Below are positions 23,501 through 34,470 of a stretch of DNA of 64,000 nucleotides, piece by piece. Source of the DNA: Branchinecta lynchi (Eukaryota; Arthropoda; Branchiopoda; Anostraca; Branchinectidae). The first letter of the stretch is position 1; every line of letters begins with the position of its first letter. Below the pieces are notes generated by a model, which did not search any database, was not told the origin of the DNA, and saw only the letters and a program-made list of their open reading frames with translations. The translations under genes were made by a program, and so were the position numbers. The DNA lies in contig JAKZAP010000019.1 in the NCBI GenBank assembly GCA_023053575.1, positions 1,488,001-1,552,000 of the forward strand, read 5' to 3'.

Positions 23501-24118
23501 TTCTTAATTAAATCATTAAAAATATAATGAAAACAAAAGGTTTTTCTTTTGTTTGGAATGTAGGCCTAGGTCCGACAAATGACCCTTCCGATTTTTATCG
23601 AAGCTTTAAGACACGTTTAGATGACCAAGAAATTCAAAAATGGTAGTCTGCATAAGATGAGTCAACGAGTTTAGTTTATTACAGGCAAGTTAAAGAGTCT
23701 TTGGGTAGAGAATTTTTGAAGTGTTGGATTCAAGTGCGAGCAAACTGTCTACCGCTATGAGGTGGTAAATCGTGGGATTCTAGGTGTCCGGATGGAGTAC
23801 GTTTTCGTCCTCTTTGCTGTCTTGACGGCGATGGTCTGGATTATTTTCTTTTCACGTGCTCAGAGCTTTCGCACTTAAGAGTTCATTATTTTCTGTGATT
23901 GTTGGGCACTTCTTGGTATCTTACGCTCTACGTCACCAAGAGTGATTGTTTCTTTTCGTAACTTTGTGCAAAAAGCAGACGAGTTGAGAAGTGCTATTTT
24001 TAGTTTGTTATTTTGTTTAGTTTCCTATGAGTTATTTATTTATCCTGTACGGCCTTTGGGTTTTACAATACAGATTTCAGTTCTGATATATATATATATA
24101 TATATATTCCAAAATATA
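23501..24118. other. Unassigned; (TA)n at 24083-24108
   Basis: A 26-base TA microsatellite precedes the LINE fragment. The remainder shows no supported gene. Confidence 0.5.
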
Positions 24119-24312
24119 TCCTTCCACAATATAAAGCCTTGGTCAAGTCAAACTTGGAGAGCGGTAACAGCCTAGCCTCACCCTTCCACAAACAGGACAA
24201 GAAACTAATCGAAGGCGCCCAGAGGCGAGTAATAAAGCCCATCTACGGCCTGAGAGCACTATCCTATAAACAGCGACTGTACAAACTGAGCACTTACCGG
24301 CGGAAGAGAGGG
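24119..24312 (+). pseudogene. LINE reverse transcriptase C-terminal fragment (first half)
   Basis: Translates to KALVKSNLESGNSLASPF, then KLIEGAQRRVIKPIYGLR and SYKQRLYKL ... YRRKRG. This is the conserved segment after the RT palm in CR1/L2-type LINE ORF2 proteins (pattern LVRSxLEY..SVWSPxxxxDxxxLExVQRRATKxxxG). It is one piece of a 5'-truncated copy; translation breaks off right after RRKRG where family C sequence begins, and the continuation is found at 25786. Confidence 0.75.
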
Positions 24313-24424
24313 CACTGTTTTCAAGAAAAAAATGCACTGATTTTCAGAAAAATCGACTTTCTGACGAAAAATCGACTGATTTTCAGAAAAACCGACGTCT
24401 AGAACTTTTCAAGTCTAATTAGTT

Positions 24425-25025
24425 ATATTTTTGCAGATACTATAATATCTGATACCACGGTATGAAGTCATTTTCGCAGTTACCGTGGTATCTGATACCA
24501 CGGTCAAAAAGCGTGTTTGCAGTATTCGTGGTATCTGGCCAGTTATCGTGGTATTTGATATTCAGATACCACGGTCCGACCGTGGTAACTGAGCAAGTCA
24601 TCTCACTTTCATCATTACCAACAATAGAGCCTAGGAGTTTGTCAAATTGGTGGGAAAGAGGTCTAGAACTTAGTGATAGTTGCTTTTTTGCAGATACCAT
24701 GGTAGCCTATCTGATACCACGGTCTGAAATCGTCTCGCAGTTGCCGTGGTATCTGACACCACGGTCCGACCGTGGTCACTGATCGTAATATCTGAAAAGT
24801 TCTCTCACTTTCATCAAATTCTCTCAAATTTGTGGGAAAGAAGTTTGGCACTTAGTGCAGATGTAACTGGATATCAGTTTTTTTTTGTGATGACTTCGAA
24901 AAGTGAATTTCGGCAATGCTCTTTTTTGCAGAGCGGCCGTGTATCAGATACCACGGTAACTGCAAAACAACTAATCGCAGATCCAGTTACCTTGGTATCA
25001 GATACCATGGTAGGGGAGAGGAGGT
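24425..25025. repeat. Family C palindromic repeat cluster
   Basis: Palindromes with 11-base arms around a single central base (for example 24482-24504, ACCGTGGTATC / GATACCACGGT). Linkers match those at 2700-3228, including the TTTTGTGATGACTTCGAAAAG segment. Together with 25026-25785 it separates two halves of a LINE reverse transcriptase. Confidence 0.75.
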
Positions 25026-25624
25026 AGGTTCGTTACATTTCTGCTTTTTTGCTACCAAGATTTTGTTTTAGGGTCCGTTGACTCCTTTTTTTTTTACTTT
25101 TTATAATCATGTCTTAGCTGCTATTGTTACTTTGTAGAATATTGTTAGCTGTAACATTTTATTTGCAAATCTTATTTTCCTAATAGCTACTTTCGTCCGG
25201 ACCTGGCCCAAAACCGGGGGCAGGTTCGGACATGGCTGGGGCAGTTCCGGACATCTTTTTTTTTAACCTAGGAAGGACTTTCAAGAGAGTTGTATACACG
25301 TTCCTTCAGCCCAAGCTGACTGCGAGTGGTAGAGCCAATCAGAAGCTACCTAAATAAAAATCACCGACGATATAAGTGGATTCGGTAACTACCAAAATGA
25401 GGTTCCAACTCCATGACGTAGAACTCCATTTCGTGCAAAAAAAGTGACACTAGCATCGTTTTGCTATGATAGCACGAGTGTAACTGCGGGAATTTTTTGC
25501 AGAAGAAGCGTATAAGTGTAACAGCTCTAAAAAATAATTTCGCGTAATTTAAATTTCAACAGCAAGGTTTGCAGAGCAGATGTCTTGTCCCTCTCCCCTA
25601 TCTACGAAAACGCAACTGTTGTGA
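25026..25624. other. Unassigned spacer within the LINE interruption
   Basis: Contains a GGTTCGGACATGG-type motif (shared with 20650 and 21000) and a CAGCCCAAGCTGACTGCGAGTGG stretch near 25311, which is the outer end of the hammerhead foldback family. No gene. Confidence 0.4.
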
Positions 25625-25785
25625 CTGGATATTAGTTTTTCTTTTGGGATGACGCGCAGTTTTGGCAATTGTTGTTTTTGAAGAGCAACCGTGGTATCAG
25701 ATACCACGGTAACTGCAGAAATGACTAATTGTAAATCCAGTTACCGTGGTAACAGATACCAGGGTATCTGCAAAAATGCAACTAT
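25625..25785. repeat. Family C palindromic repeat, right part
   Basis: Same order as the right part of the other family C clusters: TTTTGGGATGACG, GCAACCGTGGTATCAG / ATACCACGGTAACTGC, then AGTTACCGTGGTAACAGATACC. It ends exactly where LINE coding sequence resumes. Confidence 0.7.
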
Positions 25786-26440
25786 TGTCTCCCCTCCTCT
25801 TCGACCCTGACAAGCACTTACGGACTAGGGGCCACTCCCGGAAGCAATCCCGAAGGTCCTGCCCCTCTCTTGTTCACCAGCAGTTCTTCAAGAACCTAGC
25901 TGTTCCTCTATGGTACAGCCTGTCTCCATCTATTGTCACCAGCGAAACACCTGAGGTTTTCAAAAAGCAACTCGATGAGGACTGGCGCGGGCAGCCCTGG
26001 ACAGAGGACTGGTGCGTTCCAGAAGCAGTAACCAGGAAATATTCTCTACCATTGAGGGTAAGAAGAAAGTTCATGGGTAAATTTAAGTTATGCTCTGGTC
26101 CTTCCTTCTGCCCTATGTGTGGTTCAATAGGGGAGGATATCTTGCGTCTGGTGGGTAGATGTGTTCAGTTAAATGATCTGCGTAAAGAGATTCTTGGACA
26201 CAATAGGCTGGAGGATGAGGATTCGGTTAAAGTTATGGGGAAGAAAAATTTGTGTGACCTTCGTCGGCTTGGGAGGTTCGTCAAGCAGTCTATGGAGCAT
26301 CGGAAGTTTTTTGGAGTCAGGGTTCCCTCCTATTGGTGTAAACATTGTGGTTCTGAGTGTTATTTTGTGTTTCTTTGTTTTCCTGCCATGGCCCCACGGG
26401 CTTTTTGGCAACAAATTCATTCATTCATTCATCACCTTCA
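25786..26440 (+). pseudogene. LINE ORF2 C-terminus and 3' tail
   Basis: Open from about 25746 to 26498. The first part (LLFDPDKHLRTRGHSRK, then LVHQQFFKNLAVPLWYSL and FKKQLDEDWRGQPW) is the diagnostic C-terminal block of CR1/L2-like LINE ORF2. It continues the fragment ending at 24312. The next part contains CPMCGSIGEDILRLVGRC, a CxxC...C zinc-knuckle-like region more typical of other LINE C-termini, so the open frame may join two different LINE ends. It finishes with a GCCATGGCCCCACGGGC 3' UTR and an (ATTC)n tail at 26415-26433. Reading frame is intact over 750 bp, so the insertion is comparatively young or was never inactivated in this part. Confidence 0.7.
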
Positions 26441-26499
26441 ACCTACTCATCGGGATGCAACATCTTTATTTCTTGCAAGTCCAATTCAGGTAGGCTAAC

Positions 26500-26612
26500 T
26501 GACATGTCGGCGAGCTGTCGGAGACTTTGGGTGTAGTGATAAAAGTTTCAGGCCAACTTACGTGTGTGTGAGCTGACGTGTGGAGAAACTGACGGGACCT
26601 CATTACACTGAA
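26500..26612 (-). repeat. Degenerate family D minisatellite
   Basis: GACATGTCGGCGAGCTGTCGG and GAGCTGACGTGTGG units at roughly 16-18 bp spacing match diverged units of the arrays at 4505 and 13470. Confidence 0.5.
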
Positions 26613-28439
26613 ACCCTCTCCCCACCCTTAAATATAAAGCTATGGAGCCCATCTGTGTTCCTAACCTAAACTTTGACCCAAAACACAAGTCTTAAGAAGA
26701 TACCTCAGTCATTTACCATGCTAACAGACATACAGGGCAGACAAGCTTTGTTTTGGTGTAAAAATAAAAAAAAAATTAGAGGACAATTGTAGACTGTGCA
26801 GAACATATTGACATCGACTAAAAAGAGGCACATATTATCGCGCAGGCAGGAGTAAGAAAAGAGTTTATCAAGTAACAGAAGCAGACAAATAAGTGAGAGT
26901 TCGCAACTCCAGAGCCTAAAAGAAGGCACGTTAAAACATTGTTCCTGCCCAACACTCCAACGCCTGAAAAGGCCCTTTTAGTTTTCGTGCCTCTTTTTAT
27001 TACTCGTGCCTCCTACAGTATGCCGTGCCGTGCCGTGCCTCTTTTTAGTCGATCCTGTACTTCTTGGCTATACATGGTATATTGCCAATGGATGTTTCGA
27101 ATGATGCTGAATTTTGTCAGATAAGAAGCCTTGCCTAAAAAACAGCTTTATAGAATAAAACTAAATATTATAATAAAGGGATTGAAGCCTGTTAGTTGTG
27201 GCCTTAGGTCTACAAGACAGCAGGTAGGTAAGCACAACCGTACAAGACAGAAAGGATCATTCCTGTTAAATAACCAATGATTGGGTTAAATTTTGTATAT
27301 GTCATAAATTATTTCGTAGGGGGATAAAGGGTTTCCGTTTTGCCCCCTGCATGTCCTAACGTCCCGAAGGACGGCCAGGCACGTGGTATGGACATTTTGA
27401 AGTTTCCTAATTGGCAGACAAATAAAAATAGGTAGGATATATACGGCTCAATCGTTCTTCGCTTGACCAGTATTTTAGTTTATATCCCTTTAACAACGGT
27501 ATCGCTTCACTTGTTAATGCAGCTTCCTATTAGCTTACTTGATAAATCAAGTGTGAGGAGTCAGTCTCGAATAGCCCAACTACGCTTTAGAAGTAGCCTA
27601 GTATTGAAAATTGTAAAAAACTGGTCACGGGAGAACTGGATATTTTATCGTGGTTTTCTGTACACCCGTAAAGTAGAAATTCATACGTATTTTAACAATT
27701 TAAGTCGACAGATCAAACCAAATATCAGTCCAACTGTGACCTAGTGGCGAGATTCGGAAGCGCGTGTCTAAGTGTTGTCAATGTAGCTTCTCGCCGAAAA
27801 AAAAGATAAATATGATCTATTGCTTAAATGAAAGTTAAAAAAGCTAAAACTTGGCATTGTCTATTTCTTTCAATAATTAATTTAGGTCACGATTGCTTCT
27901 AAAATTAGAAATAATTTAAGAAGAAATGGTCTGTCGAATAACTAATTAAACGTTATCATACTTACTAAACGGTTGATATTGAACTAATTTTGTCTTCTGC
28001 TTCTAGTTTTGCTGTGCTCGAAAAAAAAAAATGTTCAAACCTAGTCTCGTAATTTTTCTTACTTCCCAGTTTTGCTTCTTGTCATCCCCTTTACTAAATA
28101 GTAACGAGCCGGCGATGCGGTACTTAAAAATGGTGTTGGCTAGTGCTGAGGTTTGGCAAAAAGAAAAAATAGGCCTACGGTTGTGTTCACGATAAAAGTT
28201 CCTACCGACTTGTAAGATTTTGTTTTGTCCTCATCAACCAAGTACACTTTGATTGCTACTCTTGAGTAAATCAGTGTTTTAGCTTGTCTCAATTCTGTCG
28301 GGCAATTCAGATATCAGTTTATCCTACATTTCCTAGGGGACGACTAATTTTACCAGTTTACTTGCCGGTTTATTATTTTACGGCAATTTTACAATTCGAT
28401 CAAGAAGTGAAGGTTCGCTGCCAGATTTAACAAACCAAC
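26613..28439. other. Unassigned 1.8 kb
   Basis: Left 100 bp resembles a family B fragment (AAATATAAAGCTATGGAGCCC). A CGTGCC(T) cluster lies at 26990-27050. The rest is AT-rich without recognised frames or inverted repeats. Short open frames (for example 27463-27744) lack domain or splice support. Confidence 0.45.
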
Positions 28440-28622
28440 GATTGGATATTTACAGGGATGACTAGTTTATGTCTTGTATTATTATGTCTTGTATATTTAA
28501 CTCATCTGTGCCTTTTTTTATCCTTAATTTTAATGTGAATTAACCCAATTGTAATTTGACAATCCCGTGCATTTTGTTTTATCAGAATCTTGGGAATAAA
28601 TGAATTGAATTGAATTGAATTG
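28440..28622 (+). mobile_element. LINE 3' end with (GAATT)n tail
   Basis: A 3' UTR-like stretch ending GGGAATAAATGAATTGAATTGAATTG. AATAAA followed by a short tandem tail is typical of CR1/L2-type LINE insertions. Only about 180 bp remains. It lies just downstream of the GPI-anchored gene on the opposite strand and may supply part of that gene's 3' end. Confidence 0.65.
28529..28534 (-). promoter_or_regulatory. Candidate polyadenylation signal ATTAAA
   Basis: The first ATTAAA hexamer on the minus strand after the stop codon at 28710, about 180 bp downstream. It lies inside the antisense LINE tail. A canonical AATAAA occurs later at about 28371. Position fits, but use is unproven. Confidence 0.3.
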
Positions 28623-28709
28623 TGCATGTGCTAACCTGCCTGTTGAATAATAAAGATGAAACATCAACACAAAAGATACTACATTTCTACAAATATCACT
28701 AAAATAAAA

Positions 28710-29531
28710 TTAAAGACTGCAAGATAAGCGTAATAAAATCATGCTAGGAAGGGAAAGAAGCAACACAGCGGATCCTGAAGAAGATTGTCCGGAGGTTTGT
28801 GGTGCGAGGTTGGTAGTTACTTTAGCGGTGGTGGTCCTGGCGGCCGATTCAGTGGTAATCGCTGGCTGGATGCTGGTCGCTGACTTGGCAGTAGTTACGG
28901 TGGTGTCAGTTCCCCCATCTTCATAGTCAGAACTTTCTGATGCTCTGACAAACAAAACAAAGGGTTATAACCAGAAACAGATAAGATAAAAAAAATAAAA
29001 ACCAACAAATCGGAGGACAAAAAGGTGAAAATAAAAACTGAAATGTTTTTTCTCGGGCAGATATTTCGACAGGAAGAAGCTTACAAAAGAAAATTTCACA
29101 ATGAGCTAAATTACGGCCCATTAGGTGTTTGAAAAATGGGAACGGTCTAATTTGTGACAGTTCTCCATGGATGGTCTTTCGGCGTAAAGCTGGACAATCT
29201 ACTTTCTATGCGTCGGCTGGATCCGACGCCCGGAGCATTTTCCGGTCGGTTATCTAAATCCGGTGACTAGGAGTAACCCTTAGGCTAAACGGAACCCAGT
29301 GTTTTCACTTCGTTGAATTCACTGGGCCGACTTGATGTTTCGTTGGCTATTATTGTTTCCTTCTATCAGGCTGAACTGTTATGTTCTCCATTTTGTTGCG
29401 GGGCATAAAGACAACTAAGAAATCAATCAGATCGACAACAACTTTGGAACTTACGGTGATGCCCCAGTCTGCTGTGCATGTGCAAATCCTATTGAAACAA
29501 TGAGCAGACAGAGGAAGCCACGAAGAAACAT
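28710..29531 (-). CDS. Small secreted, Ser/Thr-rich, GPI-anchor-type protein (two exons)
   Basis: Minus-strand join of 29531-29455 (exon 1) and 28944-28710 (exon 2), 312 nt, 103 residues. Exon 1 starts with ATG and encodes a classical signal peptide (MFLRGF then LCLLIVSIGFAHA, predicted cleavage AHA/QQ), ending in CC before the donor GTAAGT. The intron is 510 bp and ends TTTGTTTGTCAG; exon 2 begins with A, completing a CCA codon in frame. The mature part has an acidic ESSDYEDGG stretch, then about 50 residues rich in Thr/Ser/Ala (TTVTTAK, TTESAARTTTAKVTT), and closes with SSSGS followed by a hydrophobic tail (AVLLLSLPSMILLRL) and stop: the arrangement of a GPI-attachment signal. It should be an O-glycosylated cell-surface peptide; the acidic Tyr could be sulphated (inference). 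No family recognised. The only caveats are the small size and possible further 5' non-coding exons. Frame, splice sites and both targeting signals agree. Confidence 0.75.
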
Positions 29532-29654
29532 TTTCCAGTAGTCTAGTAGTTTCTAGTAGGCTGGCTGTAATGTATAATGTAGACAATTACGTACGACAAT
29601 TACAAAAGCTCATATGGTACTTGCAAGAATAAGCAACATGTTGGCGGGAGTTTT

Positions 29655-29862
29655 TTGTTTGGTAGTTTTGTACAGAGAATTTTATTTTATTATACACTAG
29701 TAAGTAAAAAGTACTGTAAAAGGCATTTCTAGAACTCCTCTTCTTCGTTGGGCTGTTCTTTGTTTGGGAGTTTTGTACAGAGTCGAATATTATTTTATTC
29801 TACAATAGTAAGTAAACAGTTCTGTAAAAGGCATTTCTAGAACTCCTCTTCTTCGTTGGGCG
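29655..29862. repeat. Tandem duplication, about 105-bp unit
   Basis: Two copies beginning GTTTGGTAGTTTTGTACAG at 29657 and GTTTGGGAGTTTTGTACAG at 29762, both ending GAACTCCTCTTCTTCGTTGGG. They lie just inside one end of the family A copy and are not seen in other copies. Confidence 0.75.
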
Positions 29863-31144
29863 GTTCAATGGTCTTCAATATGGTTTCGAGACTTATATCA
29901 AGTTCGTTTCTTCTTTGAATTGTTGCTGCGTAATTTCCCGTTTTAAAGACGCTAAAAATGCATCTGTAAGCAAAACCCTTGAGGCAAAAACGATAGCAGG
30001 TTCTTAGGGATCATTGATATATACAGTTTGGTCAAAAGTAGAAACCTTGTGACACAAATGATCATGGGTTGAGATGTATCGATTGATAAAAAGTACTTTG
30101 ATGCGCACTTGAAGGGAGCTAGAACCTCAGTTGTAAGAAAAATCCTTTAAGCAAAAATGGTAATGGGCTCATGGGGATCATGAAAATGCATATTTTGCTT
30201 AAAAGTATTTTTCTTAATTTGCGGTCATGATTGGTACTTTAAGGAATGGTCGGATTTGGAAAATGGCGAATTCTAAGCCAATCTTAACGAACTACTATTA
30301 TTCCAGCCAAGTTTCATCGTCCTAGCACATGTGTAAGTACCTTTACTCGCGATCACCGGAATTTCGGACTCCCCCTTAAACTCCCCCCACAGTCGCCTGA
30401 GAGAATCCGGTTCTGTAAATGATTTATCCGGAGTATCTGCTAGTTATTCCCACAAGTTCCATCCCGATCTCTCCAGTCTAAGCCGGTCATATATCCCCCC
30501 CCCCCCCCAGTTGTTGTCGGATCCGGTCCGGACATGAAAAAGATCACCAGAGACATGTCCTCTGTTCAATTACAAAATTTCACTCAAATCCAATCACCCG
30601 TTCCAAAGTTACACATGACCCAATATTCCGGATTCCCCCTTCCTCTACCCCCGCCACGACTATCAGATCGAGTAAACTTTTATTTGCATGTCCGTTTGAT
30701 AGTGTCCCTGATACGCCTCCAAAGTTTCGTCGTGAAAATCCCCAGAACCGCCATCACTGGAATTCCAGAAAACACCCCTCCACTCAGCCTCCACCCCCTC
30801 CAACCCAAGTGTCGGATCCAGTCCAAATGTGTAAACAATTTATCTGGAGCAGATGCCGGTTATTCCCAGCAAGTTCCACTCCGATCCCTGCATTCTAACC
30901 GTTTCTTGGGATTTCCAGTCAAATTTCCAGTAAATTTTTTTTTATGTAGTACATTTTCTCCCCTGGTAGTACCTTTTTGGTACTTGGATAGTGCATTTTA
31001 TTTGAGTCAAATGGCAACCCTGCCCACGGGAGTATGAGGAAGTGGACGGGTTGCTTTCTGTTTTTCGTCCCCAACTGCTCCATAGCTGTCGAATCCAGTT
31101 CGGACTTCAAATGGAACATCAGAGATATGTCATTTATTCAGGAA

Positions 31145-34100
31145 TTGTGTTGCGAGAGCAACACTTTGGTTTTGTCCTCGTTTTTTTTGTTTTTTTGTTT
31201 TTTTCCTATGACTCCGATTTCATTTTATTCCTGGTAACTGGGAAGGGTCTAACCTGTGCGGTTTTTACGGAAAGTGTGGACCTTAGGCCGGATTGATGAA
31301 TATGACATTACATTTTGGAAAGCTCCGTAGAACTCTTGCCTGGGGCCAATAAGGATGGTTTTTGCTTGTCATCGAGCCAGAGCCTACGGTTTGCGAAGTG
31401 AAGTGGAGTTGTATAGCCTATGTCGGAGAGGACCATCTCAAGTTGTGTAGCGAACCTTTCGTTTCATCAAACCATGTTTCTGCTTTCGAGTGGAAAGCTC
31501 CGTTCTAGGACGCTAGCAGGCAGGCACCAGTTTCAAATTGAAGATGGACTAAAATCTATAAGTGTTAAATATATGCGGCAGTTACCCGGCCCCACAGCCA
31601 ACATATCTTCTTTGAGTGCTAAATAGAAAAATCTACAGAGACAAAAAAGTGGCTTTTTCCCACGGGTCCGAAAGTGCTGCCATCTATTGTTTCTGTCCAT
31701 GTCTGTGACGATTCCAGCTGAGTTTATAATTTTTTTTTTTTGCGCTTGGGTTTGCGGTAGAGTAACGGTATCAGATGTGCCCCTTAAACTTTAAAAGTTC
31801 TCTCATTGCTAAAGAAACTAGAGCTTATCCTTTGCTCCTTTCTAAGTCGTGACGTTAGAAAGTTGGCCTACGGCAAAAAAGTCAACTTTTGAACTAAGAC
31901 AGGTAGAATTTTTTTTTCGACGGCAATCGATAGCCACTGATGAGCTGACCAAAGTATATGTCATCCATTTTTTGGTACAAAAATTCCTTCATGAGATACA
32001 CCAGTTTGAAAATTTCAAAGGGGTTGACAACTTCAGTAGTAAGGTACATTGAAACCAAAAATAGGCGATAGCAGTTATGAGCCATGTAGGGGACTTTTAA
32101 GCAACAGTTGATTGTTAGCTCATAATCATCTTCGGTAATGAGGGCCTTGCAGCTTTTGCTAGTTGGTGTACCTGTTATTTGTTTCCGGTGTATTCGATGG
32201 TAAGAACAATTTGGTTCCATTTGTGTACGCGATTTCAGCTGAGTTTATCATTCGTTTTTTTGCACTTGGGTTTGCGGTAGAGAAATGGTATCAGATGTAC
32301 CTCTTAAACTTTAGAAGTTCTCTCATTGCTAAAGAAACTAGAGCTTATCCTTTGCTCCTTTCTAAGTGGTGACGTTAGAAAGTTGGCCTACGGCAAAAAA
32401 GTCAACTTTTGAACTAAGACAGGTAGAATTTTTTTTTTCGACGCCAATCGATAGCCGCTGATGAGCTGATCAAAGTATATGTCATCCATTTTTTGGTACA
32501 CAAATTCCTTCATGAGATACACCAGTTTGAAAGTTTCAAGGGGTTGACAACTTCAGTAGTAAGGTACACACTGAAACCAAAAATAGGTGATACCAGTTGT
32601 GAGACATGTAGGGGACTTGTACGCGGCAGTCGAGTGTTAGCTCATAATCATCTTCGGCAATAAGGGGTTTGCAGCTTTCGCTAGTTGGCGTACCTGTCAT
32701 TTGATGGTAAGAACAATTAGGTTCCCAATTGTAAGACATGCAAGGGACTTGTCAGTAATGTAATAATAGGCTGTTATGCTACACAAATCTTCAGCGATGA
32801 GGGGTTTGCAACTTTTGCTAGCCGGTGTACCCATTATTTTTATCCGGTGAACTTGATGTCTATCACGGGAAAGGGACTTGTCAGTAGAATCGGTGCACGA
32901 GGGGCTAGAAATTTGTGCAAATTTTTGCACATTGTATTCGATTTATATAAAACTGACGGTAAGAAAGTTTGTATCGATGGTCTCTCGCTGTATCTTAGGA
33001 TTTACTGTTTTCGCAACGGGTACAAACGATAATGTAAAATAAGGTAGTTTCGTAATAATTAATAGTGTCATCTATGGTATTTTAATCCTGAAAAGTTACG
33101 GATAGCTTTATAATACCAACTAGATTATATAGGATATTGTTCCAAGTTTTCATCCGTCACGATGTCTACGATTGAAAAGGATAAAGTTCAACTGACTGCA
33201 AAGTCAATTTAGTCCCTTTTTCCGATATTCTTTTGTTGTGGTTAGGGCAATCGATGCCCTTGATGAGCTGATCAAAGTATATGTCATCCATTTTTTTTTA
33301 ACAAAAATCCTTCATGAGATAAACCAGTTTGAAAGTTTCAAGGGGTTGACAACTTCAGGAGTAAGGTACACACTGAAACCAAAAATAGGCGATACCAGTT
33401 GTGAGACATGTAAGGGACTTGTAAGCAACAGTCGACTGTAAGCAACAGTCGACTGTTAGCTCATAATCATCTTCGGCAATGAGGAGTTTGCAGCTTTTGC
33501 TAGTTGGTATACCTGTTATTTGTATCAGGTGTATTAGATGGTAAGAACAATTTTGTTCCCAAAAAGCCAAAACGGCTTTTATGCTATAATCATCTTCAGC
33601 GATGAGGGGTTTGCAACTTTTAATAGCTGGTGTATCCATTATTTGTTCCGATGAATTTGATGTCAATCACGGGAGAGGGACTTGTAAGTAAGAATCGGTT
33701 CACGAGGGGCTAGAAATTTTTCAAAATTGGTGCACATTGTATTCGATATCCGTAAATATGACGGTAAGAAAGTTTGTATCGATGGTCTATCGCTATAACT
33801 GAGGATTAACTGTTTACACAACGGGTACAAACGATACGGTAATCTAAAACAATAAGGTAGTTTTGTAATAATTAATAGTGTCATCTATGGTATTTTAGTC
33901 CTGAAACGTTACGGATAGCTTTATAATACCAACTAGATTATATAAGATATTGTTCCAAGTTTTCATCCGTCACGATATCTACGATTGAAAAGAATAAAGT
34001 TCAACTGACCGCCAAGTCAATTTAGTCCCTTCTTCCGATATTGTTTTGTTGTTGGTTTTACAACGCTAAAGAACAGCTTTTGATCATGTGATTATTCTTT

Positions 34101-34261
34101 TTATAACATACCGTTTTAAAAGCTTCGATAAGTTGACAATTTCAGCATTTAACCGACAGCGAAGAAACAAAACCAAAGTGTTGCTCTCGCAACACTTTAG
34201 TCGGCGAAGCCGGACAAAGGTTGCCGCAACACTTCACGTTGCCCCGGCAACGTAGGTCTAG
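31145..34261 (+). mobile_element. Family E Helitron-like element, copy 2, nested in family A
   Basis: 3117 bp from TTGTGTTGCGAGAGC to GTAGGTCTAG, with 3' hairpin CGTTGCC/GGCAACG five bases before CTAG. The flanks, GATATGTCATTTATTCAGGAA and TTAAGTTTCATTTC, join to restore uninterrupted family A sequence (compare GATATGTTATTTATAGAAGG/TATTAAGTTTCATTC in antisense at 15990-16050), with no target duplication and A^T at the junction. Interior has four to five irregular repeats containing GGCGATACCAGTTGTGAGACATG and CACGAGGGGCTAGAAATTT. Confidence 0.9.
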
Positions 34262-34470
34262 TTAAGTTTCATTTCAATCCAATCACCCATTCGAAAGTTA
34301 CACACCACTAAATTTTCCGGGTTCCCCCACCCTCCACTCCCCCAAGATGGTCGGATCGGGAAACTGATTATCTCCAGGTTGGTTTGGTCGGGTCCCTGAT
34401 ACGCCTGCCAAGTTTCATCATCCTAGCACTCCCTAATCTATATCAACCCCTACCAAGGTCCAACAACATA

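Noticed and set aside
30534..31037. 167-codon open frame
   Set aside because: Lies entirely in family A tandem units; the frame is disrupted in all other copies.
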